Shown: one piece after another, positions 17,350 through 26,621 of the stretch | Layout: the number at the start of each line of letters is the position of its first letter | Position numbering within the stretch: position 1 is the stretch's first letter | Origin: CAYWYR01 sp964462685 | Lineage (GTDB): Bacteria; Bacteroidota; Ignavibacteria; Kapaibacteriales; UBA2268 | Direction: 5' to 3' | Length of the DNA stretch: 64,000 nucleotides | Assembly: GCA_964462685.1 (NCBI GenBank) | Contig: CAYWYR010000008.1 | Span: 69,253-133,252 of the forward strand | The notes under the pieces: model-generated | Databases searched by the model: none | Told to the model about the DNA's origin: nothing | What the model saw: the letters and a program-made list of their open reading frames with translations, nothing else | Made by a program: the position numbers and the translations under genes

Positions 17350-19577
17350 TAGTCTCTTCCTCCCATCATAGCTGTATAATCTTTCTGTGCCTTGATATCT
17401 GTACCCAGCCTTTGCAGGTATGCGATAAGCGCTATGATCTCTTTATCCTGGCTAACCTCGATTCCGTCGGCAGCGAGCCTGCCTTGTATCTCGGCAGCCT
17501 GTTTCTGTAGATCCTGCAGCGCAACATCGGCATAACCTTCTGGATACGGTACCCCTAAGCTCTGCTGTATAGCGATTTTCTTGGAGGTGTAATCTGTATC
17601 CAGATCATCATCTATAAGCCACGGGAACGGTGGCATTATTGACTCTGCCTGATCAAACTGAGGGTTCAGCATGTGTTTGTAGTGCCAGCTATCGCTGTAC
17701 TTGCCACCAACTCTGTGAAGGTCCGGCCCGATTCGTTTCGATCCCCATTGGAACGGTCTATCGTAAACGAACTCGCCGGATTTGGAATAGCCACCGACAT
17801 GATTGGCAGAATATCGTTCTGTCTCAGCACGGAAAGGCCTTACCCATTGGCTGTGGCATGTATAGCAGCCTTCTCTTACATATATATCTCGTCCTTCAAG
17901 TTCCAGAGGTGTATATGGCCTGACGCTGGCAATTGTCGGTACATTATTATCTATTACATAAAGCGGGATGATCTCAAAAGCCCCGCCAACCAGTATTACC
18001 AGTGTACTGGCAACAGTTAAAGGCACAGGGTTTCTCTCGAGCCATCTCTGGATACCCCTGTCGCTCCGCTTAGGTTTGTAATTGTCACGAAGTGCAACCG
18101 CCTTAACCTTTTCTTTGGACATGAACGTACCCTGTCTGGCAGTTTTGTATAGGTTGAATACACCTAACAAAGCACCCAGAAGGTAGAACATACCGCCATG
18201 AGCACGCGCGGCGTACATAGGAACTATCTCACTAACTGTCTGCATGAAGTTCGGATAGGCAAGCTGGCCGCTGGCATCAAAGTCTGCCCACATCTGGCCT
18301 TGTGTAAGCCCGGCCCAGTACATCGGCACAGCATAGAATATTATACCGAGAGTACCGATCCAGAAGTGTGCGTTCGCAAGTTTTTTTGACCATATCTTTG
18401 TTCCGTACAATCTCGGTATCAGCCAATAAAGCATACCGAAGGTTAGGAATCCGTTCCAGCCCATACCGCCGATGTGTACGTGAGCGATAGTCCAATCTGT
18501 AAAGTGGGATAGTGCGTTGATTGATTTGATGGACATCATCGGCCCTTCAAATGTGGACATACCGTAAGCCGTAACAGCCACTACCATGAATTTCAGTACC
18601 GGATCCTCCCTTACCTTGTCAAAAGCTCCGCGGAGAGTCAACAGTCCGTTAAGCATACCGCCCCAACTAGGTGCGATAAGCATTATCGAGAAAACCATAC
18701 CAAGAGTCTGTGCCCATTCAGGAAGCGACGAATACAGAAGGTGGTGAGGGCCCGCCCACATATATAGGAATATCAATGACCAAAAGTGAATGATCGATAG
18801 TTTATAAGAGTAAACAGGCCTGTTGGCCGCCTTGGGCATGAAATAATACATGAGACCGAGGAAAGGAGTCGTCAGGAAGAAGGCAACAGCATTGTGCCCG
18901 TACCACCATTGTACAAGTGCATCCTGTACACCAGCGTAAACCGGATATGATTTAAGGATATGCACAGGTATCTCAATCGAGTTTACTATATGCAGTATGG
19001 TAACTGTAATCCATGAGGCGAGGTAAAACCAAATCGCCACATATAGGTGACGCTCGCGTCTTTTCAGTACAGTCATCAGAAGGTTGATACCGAAAGCCGT
19101 CCATGATATAGCTATTGCGATATCGATAGGCCACTCTAACTCGGCATACTCTTTACCCACTGTATATCCCAACGGCAGGGTAATCGCCGCAGCCAGGATA
19201 ATCGACTGCCAACTCCAAAACTGGAACCATCCCAGCTTGTTGTTCCAGAGCGAAGTCTTACAGAGCCGGGGCAGTGAGTAGTAAACGCCCATAAATATTG
19301 CGTTTCCTACGAAAGCGAAAATGATCGCATTGGTGTGCACCGGTCTTATCCGGCTGAAGGTCGTATAAGGGATGCCGAAGTTAAGTTCGGGTAGCCATAG
19401 CTGCATCGCCATAAGCAGCCCTACTAGCATACCTACTATACCGAAAACAGTTGTGGCTATGGCAAACGCCCTTACCAGTCCGTTTTCATAAGTGAATGAC
19501 TCCACTGGCGGCTGTTCTACAGCAACCTTAGGAGCCGTGGGGGTCTGGCCCTGGAATATATCCTTTTCCTTGTCCAT
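17349..19577 (-). CDS. ccoN: cbb3-type cytochrome c oxidase, fused subunits I and II (CcoNO)
   Basis: The 742-residue protein joins the haem-copper catalytic subunit to the monohaem subunit. Residues about 25-480 are the 12-helix CcoN part with the conserved segments GHNAVAFFLTTPFLGLMYYF, YSSLPEWAQ, and HVHIGGMGWNGF carrying the haem and copper ligands. After a linker the CcoO part begins (FEIIPLYVIDN) and carries the diagnostic CYTCHSQWVRPF haem-c site and the RVGGKYSDSWHYKHM stretch. Fusion of CcoN and CcoO is common in Bacteroidota. It catalyses terminal O2 reduction with high oxygen affinity and proton pumping in the inner membrane. It is the first large gene of the oxidase operon, preceded only by ccoS. 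Confidence 0.95.
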   Translation of the reverse strand: MDKEKDIFQGQTPTAPKVAVEQPPVESFTYENGLVRAFAIATTVFGIVGMLVGLLMAMQLWLPELNFGIPYTTFSRIRPVHTNAIIFAFVGNAIFMGVYYSLPRLCKTSLWNNKLGWFQFWSWQSIILAAAITLPLGYTVGKEYAELEWPIDIAIAISWTAFGINLLMTVLKRRERHLYVAIWFYLASWITVTILHIVNSIEIPVHILKSYPVYAGVQDALVQWWYGHNAVAFFLTTPFLGLMYYFMPKAANRPVYSYKLSIIHFWSLIFLYMWAGPHHLLYSSLPEWAQTLGMVFSIMLIAPSWGGMLNGLLTLRGAFDKVREDPVLKFMVVAVTAYGMSTFEGPMMSIKSINALSHFTDWTIAHVHIGGMGWNGFLTFGMLYWLIPRLYGTKIWSKKLANAHFWIGTLGIIFYAVPMYWAGLTQGQMWADFDASGQLAYPNFMQTVSEIVPMYAARAHGGMFYLLGALLGVFNLYKTARQGTFMSKEKVKAVALRDNYKPKRSDRGIQRWLERNPVPLTVASTLVILVGGAFEIIPLYVIDNNVPTIASVRPYTPLELEGRDIYVREGCYTCHSQWVRPFRAETERYSANHVGGYSKSGEFVYDRPFQWGSKRIGPDLHRVGGKYSDSWHYKHMLNPQFDQAESIMPPFPWLIDDDLDTDYTSKKIAIQQSLGVPYPEGYADVALQDLQKQAAEIQGRLAADGIEVSQDKEIIALIAYLQRLGTDIKAQKDYTAMMGGRD

Positions 19578-19613
19578 ACCTGTTCCTTTATGATATTATT
19601 GAAATGTTTTTTC

Positions 19614-19763
19614 TCATTTAATGATATTATCGTCGTTTAGGATTCTATACGCAGGGGTTACGGTATCCTCGAACTGGTTCTTCTTTACCGACCAGAGGAA
19701 AGCCACCAAAAAACCAGCGGCCACCAAAATACTCGTTACTATAAGTACAACTAAAACCAGCAC
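19614..19763 (-). CDS. ccoS: cbb3 oxidase assembly protein CcoS
   Basis: A small gene without ATG, easily missed. From GTG at 19763 it encodes 49 residues: a membrane helix (VVLIVTSILVAAGFLVAFLW) followed by SVKKNQFEDTVTPAYRIL and an acidic end. The pattern helix-W-x-VK-x-x-Q-F-[DE]D-x-x-x-P-x-x-R-I-L is that of CcoS, which is needed for cofactor insertion into cbb3 oxidase. AAAGGA lies 8 bases before the GTG; an in-frame TTG at 19784 would add seven residues. It is 36 bases upstream of ccoNO in the same direction. The plus-strand frame over the same bases is its shadow. Confidence 0.85.
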   Translation of the reverse strand: MLVLVVLIVTSILVAAGFLVAFLWSVKKNQFEDTVTPAYRILNDDNIIK

Positions 19764-19784
19764 TATAACAATCCTTTGTATCAA

Positions 19785-20077
19785 ATGGATAATATCTACT
19801 TTCTAAAATTATCAATTAACAATGGAGTGGCAATAAAAAACCGCTCGCAACGTAACCCCGTGTGTTTTACCCCCCGATGTAATAACTGCTGATATGCTTC
19901 GTATTAGCGTTATATAAATATTCATAATACTTTTTTATATTGTGAAAAGATGTGGTTTGTCAGTAAGTAAAAAGAAATTTCATTTGTGCCGATTTGGAGT
20001 CTTCACAAATGATAGTAGGATGGAAACAGATAAGCAATAAATGCTTAACTTTTAATCATAAACTTAAAGGTTTACGT
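19785..20077. other. Divergent intergenic region between ccoS and an outer-membrane protein gene
   Basis: It must hold the promoters for the oxidase operon (leftward) and the barrel gene (rightward). I see no clear FNR-type palindrome, no further gene and no repeat element. Confidence 0.4.
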
Positions 20078-20608
20078 ATGAGGAAGAATTTTTTCACGAT
20101 GGCATTAGCGGTAATAGCTATGGCATTCATGGGTTCGACAGACGCTGAGGCGCAACTGCCAGAGGGCAACATAGGCGTAGGGGCATCAATAGGTGCTAAC
20201 GATACTGGCGCTCAGATTTTCTATGCACTTGAGGAAAACATGGATATTGCCTTGACTTTAGGCTATTCATCAAAAACCCCTGACGGCGGAGATGCGGCAG
20301 ATGTACTGAACATTGGACTTCAATACAGATATTTGTTCTTAGAACCTGCTAATACTATCGATCCTTACTTGTCAGTAGGTTTGATTTATGGTACTAATGC
20401 AAATGAAGGAGATGATTACAACACACTCTTCATTCAAGCGGCTTATGGACTTCAAGCTGAATTAGTCAAAAACGTTTATCTCTTCGCTCAGATAGGACTT
20501 GGTTTCGGAATGGAAAATTCTGTTAACATCAGCGATGAGGACATTACTAATACAGAGATCAACTTTGGTGGCTCTCGCTTAGGCGCTATCATATATATGC
20601 AAGACTAA
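20078..20608 (+). CDS. Small outer-membrane beta-barrel protein (copy 1)
   Basis: The ATG at 20078 (AAAGG 7 bases upstream) gives a clean signal peptide (MALAVIAMAFMGSTDAEA). The mature part of about 150 residues is made of alternating-residue strands separated by short acidic loops (ALTLGYSS, LNIGLQYRYLFL, DPYLSVGLIYG, NVYLFAQIGLGFGM) and ends RLGAIIYMQD, the layout of OmpA/OmpX-type porin-like barrels (Pfam OMP_b-brl type). It is a paralogue of the next gene. Specific role is unknown. An upstream in-frame start at 19994 would spoil the signal peptide. Confidence 0.75.
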   Translation: MRKNFFTMALAVIAMAFMGSTDAEAQLPEGNIGVGASIGANDTGAQIFYALEENMDIALTLGYSSKTPDGGDAADVLNIGLQYRYLFLEPANTIDPYLSVGLIYGTNANEGDDYNTLFIQAAYGLQAELVKNVYLFAQIGLGFGMENSVNISDEDITNTEINFGGSRLGAIIYMQD

Positions 20609-20637
20609 ATCTATATCTAAAATTTAGTTGCCTCTTT

Positions 20638-20672
20638 TATCAGCCGCTTATATCAATAAGCGGCTTCTTTTA
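20638..20672 (+). terminator. Rho-independent terminator
   Basis: AGCCGCTTA and TAAGCGGCT form a 9-bp stem around TATCAA, followed by TCTTTTATTT. Confidence 0.75.
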
Positions 20673-20812
20673 TTTATATAGCAACAGTAACAATCACAAC
20701 CGTTATTATTTATTAATTATACAATTATTATTTCTACTTGACGTGTTTGTTTATACAATTAAGATAAAGGTTTATATAAACCTATTATTAATAACAACCA
20801 AGAGGTTTAGAA

Positions 20813-21391
20813 ATGAAGAGAAGTATATTCTCAATAACAATAGCGGCTGTAATGGCCATATTTTCAGTTACTGATTCAGATGCACAGGTTAAGGAAGGAC
20901 TATTCGGTATAGGTGCTAATTTCAGTACCGATAATCAGATGGCATCGCTTTACTACGCGGCCGATCCCCAGTTTGACTTAGCGCTTATGTTCGGTTTCAA
21001 CCAATACAATGAAGATGGTGAAGATGCGATAAATGCATTTACAACAGGCTTTCAATTCAGATATATATTAGATGAAGGGGACAGTAAAGTGGATCCGTAT
21101 CTAGCACTTATGGCTCAGTATTCAATTGATGACCAGTTTATGAATACAGGTTTGGACAACAGAGCTGGAGAAGATTTTACATCACTCGGCTTTGGCGCAG
21201 CTTTCGGTGCTCAGGCAGAACTCACAGATAATTTTTATCTTACTGCACAAATAGGGGTAATGTATGAACTACAGGGATACGTTGATTCAGATAGGGTAGA
21301 CAATAATGACGGTCCAGATATCGAAGATGTTAAAGCCACAGAACTCAACCTCGGCGGTTCAAGAATCGGCGCGATTTGGTATTTCGATTAA
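20813..21391 (+). CDS. Small outer-membrane beta-barrel protein (copy 2)
   Basis: A 192-residue paralogue of the preceding barrel: signal peptide ending SDAQ, then KEGLFGIGANFS, strand-loop repeats (ALMFGFNQYN, FTTGFQFRYIL, DPYLALMAQYS, NFYLTAQIGVMYEL) and the same C-terminal element (LNLGGSRIGAIWYFD). AAGAGG lies just before the ATG. The two genes are separated by a terminator, so they are regulated independently. Role unknown; probably a structural or stress-related outer-membrane protein. Confidence 0.75.
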   Translation: MKRSIFSITIAAVMAIFSVTDSDAQVKEGLFGIGANFSTDNQMASLYYAADPQFDLALMFGFNQYNEDGEDAINAFTTGFQFRYILDEGDSKVDPYLALMAQYSIDDQFMNTGLDNRAGEDFTSLGFGAAFGAQAELTDNFYLTAQIGVMYELQGYVDSDRVDNNDGPDIEDVKATELNLGGSRIGAIWYFD

Positions 21392-21439
21392 TAACTACAT
21401 ACATACTTGAGAGTTAAATCTTAAGAAAAGCTTAAAGCA

Positions 21440-21478
21440 AAAGCCGATAGGGTACATACCCTGTCGGCTATTTTTTTA
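21440..21478 (+). terminator. Rho-independent terminator
   Basis: AGCCGATAGGGTA and TACCCTGTCGGCT form a long stem (one G-T wobble) and are followed by ATTTTTTT. It overlaps the 3' end of the convergent CotH gene. Confidence 0.8.
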
Positions 21479-23804
21479 TGAAGTTATGGTATTCCGTTAA
21501 CCGACTGCCGCTATTACTTTTATAATGAAGCTTAACTATATAAAATCCAGAAATCAAGTTAGATAAATTAATATTAACGGCATTGCCTACCGGTATAATA
21601 TTACCCGACCAGGCCGCATTACCTATCGAGTTAAAAATTTCGATATCGACATCGCCTAAAGCAGCTTCGCCAAGAATAATATTGATATTATCGAATGCAG
21701 GGTTTGGGTACAGGCTTTTAACAGATCGCGAGGTATTGGAGTGTGGATCTTCTTGTACCGATAAAAGTACGCAATCCTCCAAAGGTTCTATCTCTGGATA
21801 TTGGTTCTGCAGATGCTGAAGAGCAAAACAAGAGCGTATGTCAAAGAAATCTTTTACTTTCTCTACATTCTCTCTCCACTCTTCAATGTTTTCAAAATGA
21901 CCCCATCGCGCGATATGCATTTCCATCTCTGGCTCTAAAACCGCTGCCAATGAGTCAATATGGTTTTGGGTATCATCTATTATGAACAACTCACCTAATG
22001 CTTTTTCATACATTCTATAATAATCAAGTCTTATCTCTGGATTAGATAGGATTCTCCTGAAAATTAAAGTAGAAGCTGGTCGGTTTGGCCAAGTAACAGT
22101 CGTATCGGTATTATTAATATGCTTCTGCATATCTAAATCCGCACTGTTGATACCAGCATCAAAATCAAATGGTAGCCACCTGAATTTGATATCCGCACTA
22201 TCAGAGTTCCAGAATTTTATATTAGCACTTGGCCAATCATAATTAGCAAGATATGTTTCTAAAATCGTGTAATTTAAAAAATTGTTGATATCGATATATT
22301 CGGAAAGCTGATCTGGAAACAACGGGCTTTCTGTTTCCGCTATTTCCAACCAATCCATAAACTTTTGATAGGAGGCGTTTGATCCGTTGTCAACTTCAAC
22401 TAAGTAACTGCTAAGAAGGTTTATATTATCTTCTTTAATATCATATTCTCCCGATAGAAATTCTTCATCAAACCTTTCTTCCAATAGTTGAACGCCCCAG
22501 TACTCACCGTTAATAAAGACATTTACATATTTATCACTATAGTAATCAAGATTTAACTTTTTTGCTAGATATTGTGTAACTGTGTTTCTTATTGTGGTAC
22601 TTTCCCTGCCCCATTCTCCCATGGATGTTTTAAGTACTATTCTTTTATAGTCTTCTTTCCTGTTTGGGTTTATCAATTCTTTTGGGAAATCTTCGGAACC
22701 GTAATCATTTCGTGCGTAGAGCCTCAGTGACTTTTGAGCGGCCCCCCTCGTCAGGCCTCCGTGGATACGGAGTCCGATATCGGTGTGGAATTCTTTTGTT
22801 CCATTGATATAATAAGTGAAAGATCCTTCTCTTTCCCAGCTTCTGCCCCTAGCGAAATAATTACCAGACCAGTTTACATTATCGGGATTGAAAAATCTGC
22901 CAGGATGGTATATACCGGTTTCATGATCGAAAAAATCTTCCTCATCTATTTTTATAGATACAGAATTAAGATCGCTTTTGAAGCCTACAAAAAAATAGTA
23001 TTCGAAAGTATCTATGACAATATCATTATAGTATTGTACAATCCTGATAATATCAGCTTTATAAACATCAGAAGAGGGTTTTTTCCATTCTGGAAACGGC
23101 ATTTCCTCATTCGGGGTTGTTGGTATATAAGAGATACCGGTTTCTTTGTCAGCGAATTGCTTCTGAACCAACAGACCGTTAATCGGAAAAGGTTCTTCTC
23201 CTTCCCCTGATATTACTTGAAGCGAGTACCCCTCCGGTACTTCAGCTTTGAACAATATCTCATCGTCATAAAAGCCGGGTTCATGGCTTAGCTCTATTTC
23301 TGCTGAAAAAATATTTCTCCGCCCGGGGGTAGGTTTGTTCAGTTTAATAAAGTCCCCAATGCCGTCAGGCATCCGGCCGTATGCCTGGTCGGTATCCAGC
23401 TCCGGCAATTCCAGTACTTCGTAGGCTGTACCGTTTTTGTAAAGAGTAATCGTTTCTCCGCCAGAACTTAGCCTGAAAGGTAAACCGATGAACGGTGGTT
23501 CCATCAAGGTATCATCGCTGGCTAAAAACAATATCACGCTTTGAGCCGCGACAATCGTATCGGGCAGGGTGTAGGGACTCTCCAGGCTTTCGTCGGCTAT
23601 GGAGTAATCCGATAGCTGTACAGGCTGATCGGAACTGTTGTAAAGCTCTATCCAGTCTCCATCGTATGATATACCGTCGATATAGTCGATATCAGAGCTG
23701 GTGAGAGCCTCATTGATACTGATCTGCCCATATCCTATAGTTGCTGAAAGCAATAACAGTATAGTCAGCATCAACTGATTTGGGACCGATATAGAATTAA
23801 TCAT
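21468..23804 (-). CDS. Secreted CotH-family protein with lamin-tail domain and T9SS sorting domain
   Basis: The signal peptide (about 1-26, ending IGYG) is followed by a lamin-tail-like domain (ISINEALTSSDIDY ... DWIELYNSSDQPVQLSDYSI). The middle, about residues 270-640, is a CotH kinase-like domain with LRIHGGLTRGAAQKSLRLYA, the metal/ATP-type motif LPFDFDAGI and YINGEYWGVQLLEE-like segments. The last 85 residues form a type A T9SS domain (SLYPNPAFDNINI ... GFYIVKLHY). CotH proteins are atypical protein kinases in spore coats; in Bacteroidota the LTD-CotH-CTD layout is common, but the substrate is not known. It is exported through the T9SS to the cell surface or medium (inference from the sorting domain). 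Confidence 0.85.
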   Translation of the reverse strand: MINSISVPNQLMLTILLLLSATIGYGQISINEALTSSDIDYIDGISYDGDWIELYNSSDQPVQLSDYSIADESLESPYTLPDTIVAAQSVILFLASDDTLMEPPFIGLPFRLSSGGETITLYKNGTAYEVLELPELDTDQAYGRMPDGIGDFIKLNKPTPGRRNIFSAEIELSHEPGFYDDEILFKAEVPEGYSLQVISGEGEEPFPINGLLVQKQFADKETGISYIPTTPNEEMPFPEWKKPSSDVYKADIIRIVQYYNDIVIDTFEYYFFVGFKSDLNSVSIKIDEEDFFDHETGIYHPGRFFNPDNVNWSGNYFARGRSWEREGSFTYYINGTKEFHTDIGLRIHGGLTRGAAQKSLRLYARNDYGSEDFPKELINPNRKEDYKRIVLKTSMGEWGRESTTIRNTVTQYLAKKLNLDYYSDKYVNVFINGEYWGVQLLEERFDEEFLSGEYDIKEDNINLLSSYLVEVDNGSNASYQKFMDWLEIAETESPLFPDQLSEYIDINNFLNYTILETYLANYDWPSANIKFWNSDSADIKFRWLPFDFDAGINSADLDMQKHINNTDTTVTWPNRPASTLIFRRILSNPEIRLDYYRMYEKALGELFIIDDTQNHIDSLAAVLEPEMEMHIARWGHFENIEEWRENVEKVKDFFDIRSCFALQHLQNQYPEIEPLEDCVLLSVQEDPHSNTSRSVKSLYPNPAFDNINIILGEAALGDVDIEIFNSIGNAAWSGNIIPVGNAVNINLSNLISGFYIVKLHYKSNSGSRLTEYHNFIKK

Positions 23805-23923
23805 TGAATTAGGAGAATATTTACGCTATAATTATAAGTCACGCGATAAAGCGTATTCGTTACAATTTAATGAAAATATTATCCATTCGCATAATAAACA
23901 CTTAAATCGATCAGTTCAATCGA

Positions 23924-25753
23924 TCAGTTCACTAGTATATCCGAGGAGAGCGGAAGAGAGAATGTAAATACACATCCTTTTCCAAGTTCGGAATCGCATT
24001 TTACATTTCCTCCCATCATCTCGGTGAGCTTTTTAGTTATAGACAGCCCGAGCCCTGTAGAGTGCTCACCACCTGTGGGTTGTGGCGTAAGCCTGGAGAA
24101 CTTATTGAAAAGTTTAGCCTGATCGCTCTCCGATAATCCAGGGCCTTCATCCTTCACAGACACCATACCTATTGAGTTATCTGAATCGGTAGATATTTTA
24201 ATATTTATATGTGAGTTATGAGGAGAGTACTTTACGGCATTGGAGATCAAATTATCCAAGACCTGCAATGATAATCCACTATCTCCATACATAAATATTG
24301 GGTGTGTAGGCTTTTCAACTTTAATTGAAATACCCTTTTCTTTGGCTCTGTGTTCATAACTAGTCACTACCGAATCCACTATCGAACCCGTATCGAAATT
24401 GTCATAACTTACCTTCACTTTACCCTGTTCAACAGCATTGGCATCCAACAGGTTTTTTATGAGATCAAACATTCTAGCGGAGGAAGTAAGGATATCAGCA
24501 GAGAATTCGGATACTTCGTTTTTTGTCAGTGATGTATCAGTTTTCATGAGTTGAGCTGCCATTTTGATACTTTGCAGTGGGTTTTTCAAATCGTGTGAAA
24601 CAATACCTAAAAACTCGTTTTTCTCTACAAGTAATGCTTCAAGATCATTGTTCTGCTTAAATAGAATAAGATTATTCTGCTCTATCTCCTTGCTTTGTTG
24701 TTTAAGCAAAGCTTGCTGTTTCATGATCTCATCATTTAACATTTTTAGCTGTTGATTGCTATCCATCAATTCATCTGTTCTCTGCTTTATCTGGGTTACC
24801 ATTTTCTGAAAACTGGCCGAAAGCTCCTCAACTTCATCACGGGTATTGGTATTTTTAACCTGAACGTTAAGATTTCCGCTGGCAAGTTGATTGGCAGCAT
24901 CTTTCAGGTCTGATATCGGTTTGGATATACGGCGGGACATCCATAGGCTAAGAATAATAGAGACAACCAAAACCGAACCCATTACAGAGAAAATAAAGAA
25001 CTGAGCGATTTCAGCTTTTTGGGATTTCTTACTGTTCAGCTCCATACCCATAGCCATAAGGTTGGTATTCATTTCGTTCAGCTCTTCGTATCTGGTATTG
25101 ATCAGCTGGCTCACATCAGATAGTTTTAGGAAGCCTACTGTATATAATGCGATATCTTCAAGAAGCCTTTTCTTCATCTCACCTCTGAGCTGAGACATCT
25201 GAATTGTCTCTTCCAGCCTTTTGGCTATGCTCTTGACAGAATCAATATATTTGCTGTCGCCTCTCATGATAAAGTCCTTCTCGCGGCGGCGCAGCTCCAG
25301 AGCCAATATCTGGGCTTGGGTCAGCCCCTCATCTTTTACTATTTTCTGCAGATTATGAATCCTCTCTCTAAAATCACCTTCCATCCCAGAGTCCTCATCT
25401 ATCCCTCGTTTGATACAAAGCTGGATAAGATCTTCAAATTTATCAAAGAAGGCATTTACGGAACGCTCTAATTCTTCAAGGTCTTCATCATCGTTGAAAT
25501 AATCTATATCCTTGTTGATAGCGATACGGCTAGCGTTTATAGAGTCTATCTGGTTAATATTGCCTCTGAACTGGAAATCATTCAGCCTGCGCTGGGCATC
25601 GAGCAGCTGCAACTGAATATCCTTAGCTATAGACTGCTGCTTGAGCTTCCATTGAACATAAACAGAAGAGAGAAGAATAAGAACCGCACCGGCAATGATG
25701 AACGCCGATATAGAGAGAATCTTTGAAAAAAGGGTTGTTTTCTTAAATACCAT
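23924..25753 (-). CDS. Sensor histidine kinase with HAMP domain
   Basis: Order of parts: membrane helix (about 10-32), a helical periplasmic sensor (about 35-235), second helix (FFIFSVMGSVLVVSIILSLW), HAMP linker (RRISKPISDLKDAANQLASG), a coiled coil rich in Gln/Leu (about 330-375), the phosphoacceptor domain (GIVSHDLKNPLQS with the His), and the ATPase domain with N box (LDNLISNAVKYSP), G1 box (VKDEGPGLSE) and G2 box (STGLGLSI). It is an intact class I kinase. No response regulator is adjacent, so it is an orphan and its partner and signal are unknown. The helical sensor resembles four-helix-bundle chemoreceptor-like input domains. Confidence 0.93.
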   Translation of the reverse strand: MVFKKTTLFSKILSISAFIIAGAVLILLSSVYVQWKLKQQSIAKDIQLQLLDAQRRLNDFQFRGNINQIDSINASRIAINKDIDYFNDDEDLEELERSVNAFFDKFEDLIQLCIKRGIDEDSGMEGDFRERIHNLQKIVKDEGLTQAQILALELRRREKDFIMRGDSKYIDSVKSIAKRLEETIQMSQLRGEMKKRLLEDIALYTVGFLKLSDVSQLINTRYEELNEMNTNLMAMGMELNSKKSQKAEIAQFFIFSVMGSVLVVSIILSLWMSRRISKPISDLKDAANQLASGNLNVQVKNTNTRDEVEELSASFQKMVTQIKQRTDELMDSNQQLKMLNDEIMKQQALLKQQSKEIEQNNLILFKQNNDLEALLVEKNEFLGIVSHDLKNPLQSIKMAAQLMKTDTSLTKNEVSEFSADILTSSARMFDLIKNLLDANAVEQGKVKVSYDNFDTGSIVDSVVTSYEHRAKEKGISIKVEKPTHPIFMYGDSGLSLQVLDNLISNAVKYSPHNSHINIKISTDSDNSIGMVSVKDEGPGLSESDQAKLFNKFSRLTPQPTGGEHSTGLGLSITKKLTEMMGGNVKCDSELGKGCVFTFSLPLSSDILVN

Positions 25754-25926
25754 ATAGTTACGGAGTTAAATTGTATTGATATGGATCAAATATACAATTC
25801 TACTGTTAAGGTTTAATAAAGAATACGATTGATTCTAATCAAAATGTAAATGAACAGAAGATAATAGTATTTTCACTTTTCTGAAAAAAAATGATCTATT
25901 TACTCGTTAACTTAAGTCATAAGCCG

Positions 25927-25934
25927 TAGTTTTG
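25927..25934 (+). promoter_or_regulatory. Bacteroidota-type -7 box (TAGTTTTG) upstream of ppa
   Basis: TAnnTTTG lies 32 bases before the ppa start. The -33 element is not clear. Confidence 0.45.
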
Positions 25935-25966
25935 CGTTCATTAAAAAGCAGCATTAAGAAAATACT

Positions 25967-26527
25967 ATGAACAACACAGATATAAGAAACGGCAAATACT
26001 TCAACCCATGGCATAATGTTGACCCAGGTGAAAGGGGAACAGGCCTGGTAAACGGGATAATAGAGATACCTCGTGGAAACCGAGCTAAATACGAACTTGA
26101 TAAAGAAAGCGGGCTGATAAAACTCGACAGAGTCCTTTATTCCTCGGTTTACTACCCCTCGAATTATGGTTTTATCCCACAGACATACTGCGAGGACAAA
26201 GATCCGCTTGATATACTCGTGATATCCCAGATAGAGGTAGTACCGATGTGCCTAGTGCCCTCAAGGGTAATCGGTGTAATGCGAATGCTTGACGGCGGCG
26301 AGGCTGACGATAAGATAATTGCCGTAGCTACAGGTGACAAAAGCGTATCAAGATTTGAGGATATTTCCGAACTACCGGATTACTACCTTAACGAACTAAG
26401 AAGCTTTTTTGAGGACTACAAAAAACTCGAAAACAAGGAAGTATCTGTTGAGGAATTTCAGGATAAGGAAACAGCGATTAAAATCTTGGATGATTGCTAT
26501 GATATGTATGAAGAAAAATTCAGATAA
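25967..26527 (+). CDS. ppa: Inorganic pyrophosphatase (family I)
   Basis: It hydrolyses PPi to phosphate, driving biosynthetic reactions in the cytoplasm. The family signature DKDPLD (Asp77, Asp79, Asp82) is present, along with IEIPRGNRAKYELDK, YPSNYGFIPQTYC, DGGEADDKIIAV, and the C-terminal DDCYDMYEEKFR. At 186 residues it is a standard soluble Mg-dependent family I enzyme. It is monocistronic, with a Bacteroidota-type promoter box upstream and a shared terminator downstream. Confidence 0.97.
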   Translation: MNNTDIRNGKYFNPWHNVDPGERGTGLVNGIIEIPRGNRAKYELDKESGLIKLDRVLYSSVYYPSNYGFIPQTYCEDKDPLDILVISQIEVVPMCLVPSRVIGVMRMLDGGEADDKIIAVATGDKSVSRFEDISELPDYYLNELRSFFEDYKKLENKEVSVEEFQDKETAIKILDDCYDMYEEKFR

Positions 26528-26556
26528 GATACATCTCTCTGATATAGTTTACTACA

Positions 26557-26597
26557 CAAAAAAAGCGGTTCTATTAAAATAGTGCCGCTTTTTTTAT
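26557..26597. terminator. Bidirectional terminator between ppa and the kelch gene
   Basis: AAAAAAAGCGG...CCGCTTTTTTT, with an inner CTATT/AATAG stem. It has a T tract on both strands, so it serves the two convergent genes. Confidence 0.8.
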
Positions 26598-26621
26598 TAT
26601 TCTATTCAGGATGTACAGATA

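Noticed and set aside
19621..19806. Plus-strand frame of 61 codons upstream of the oxidase
   Set aside because: It is the complement of ccoS, whose helix and VKKNQFED signature are on the minus strand.
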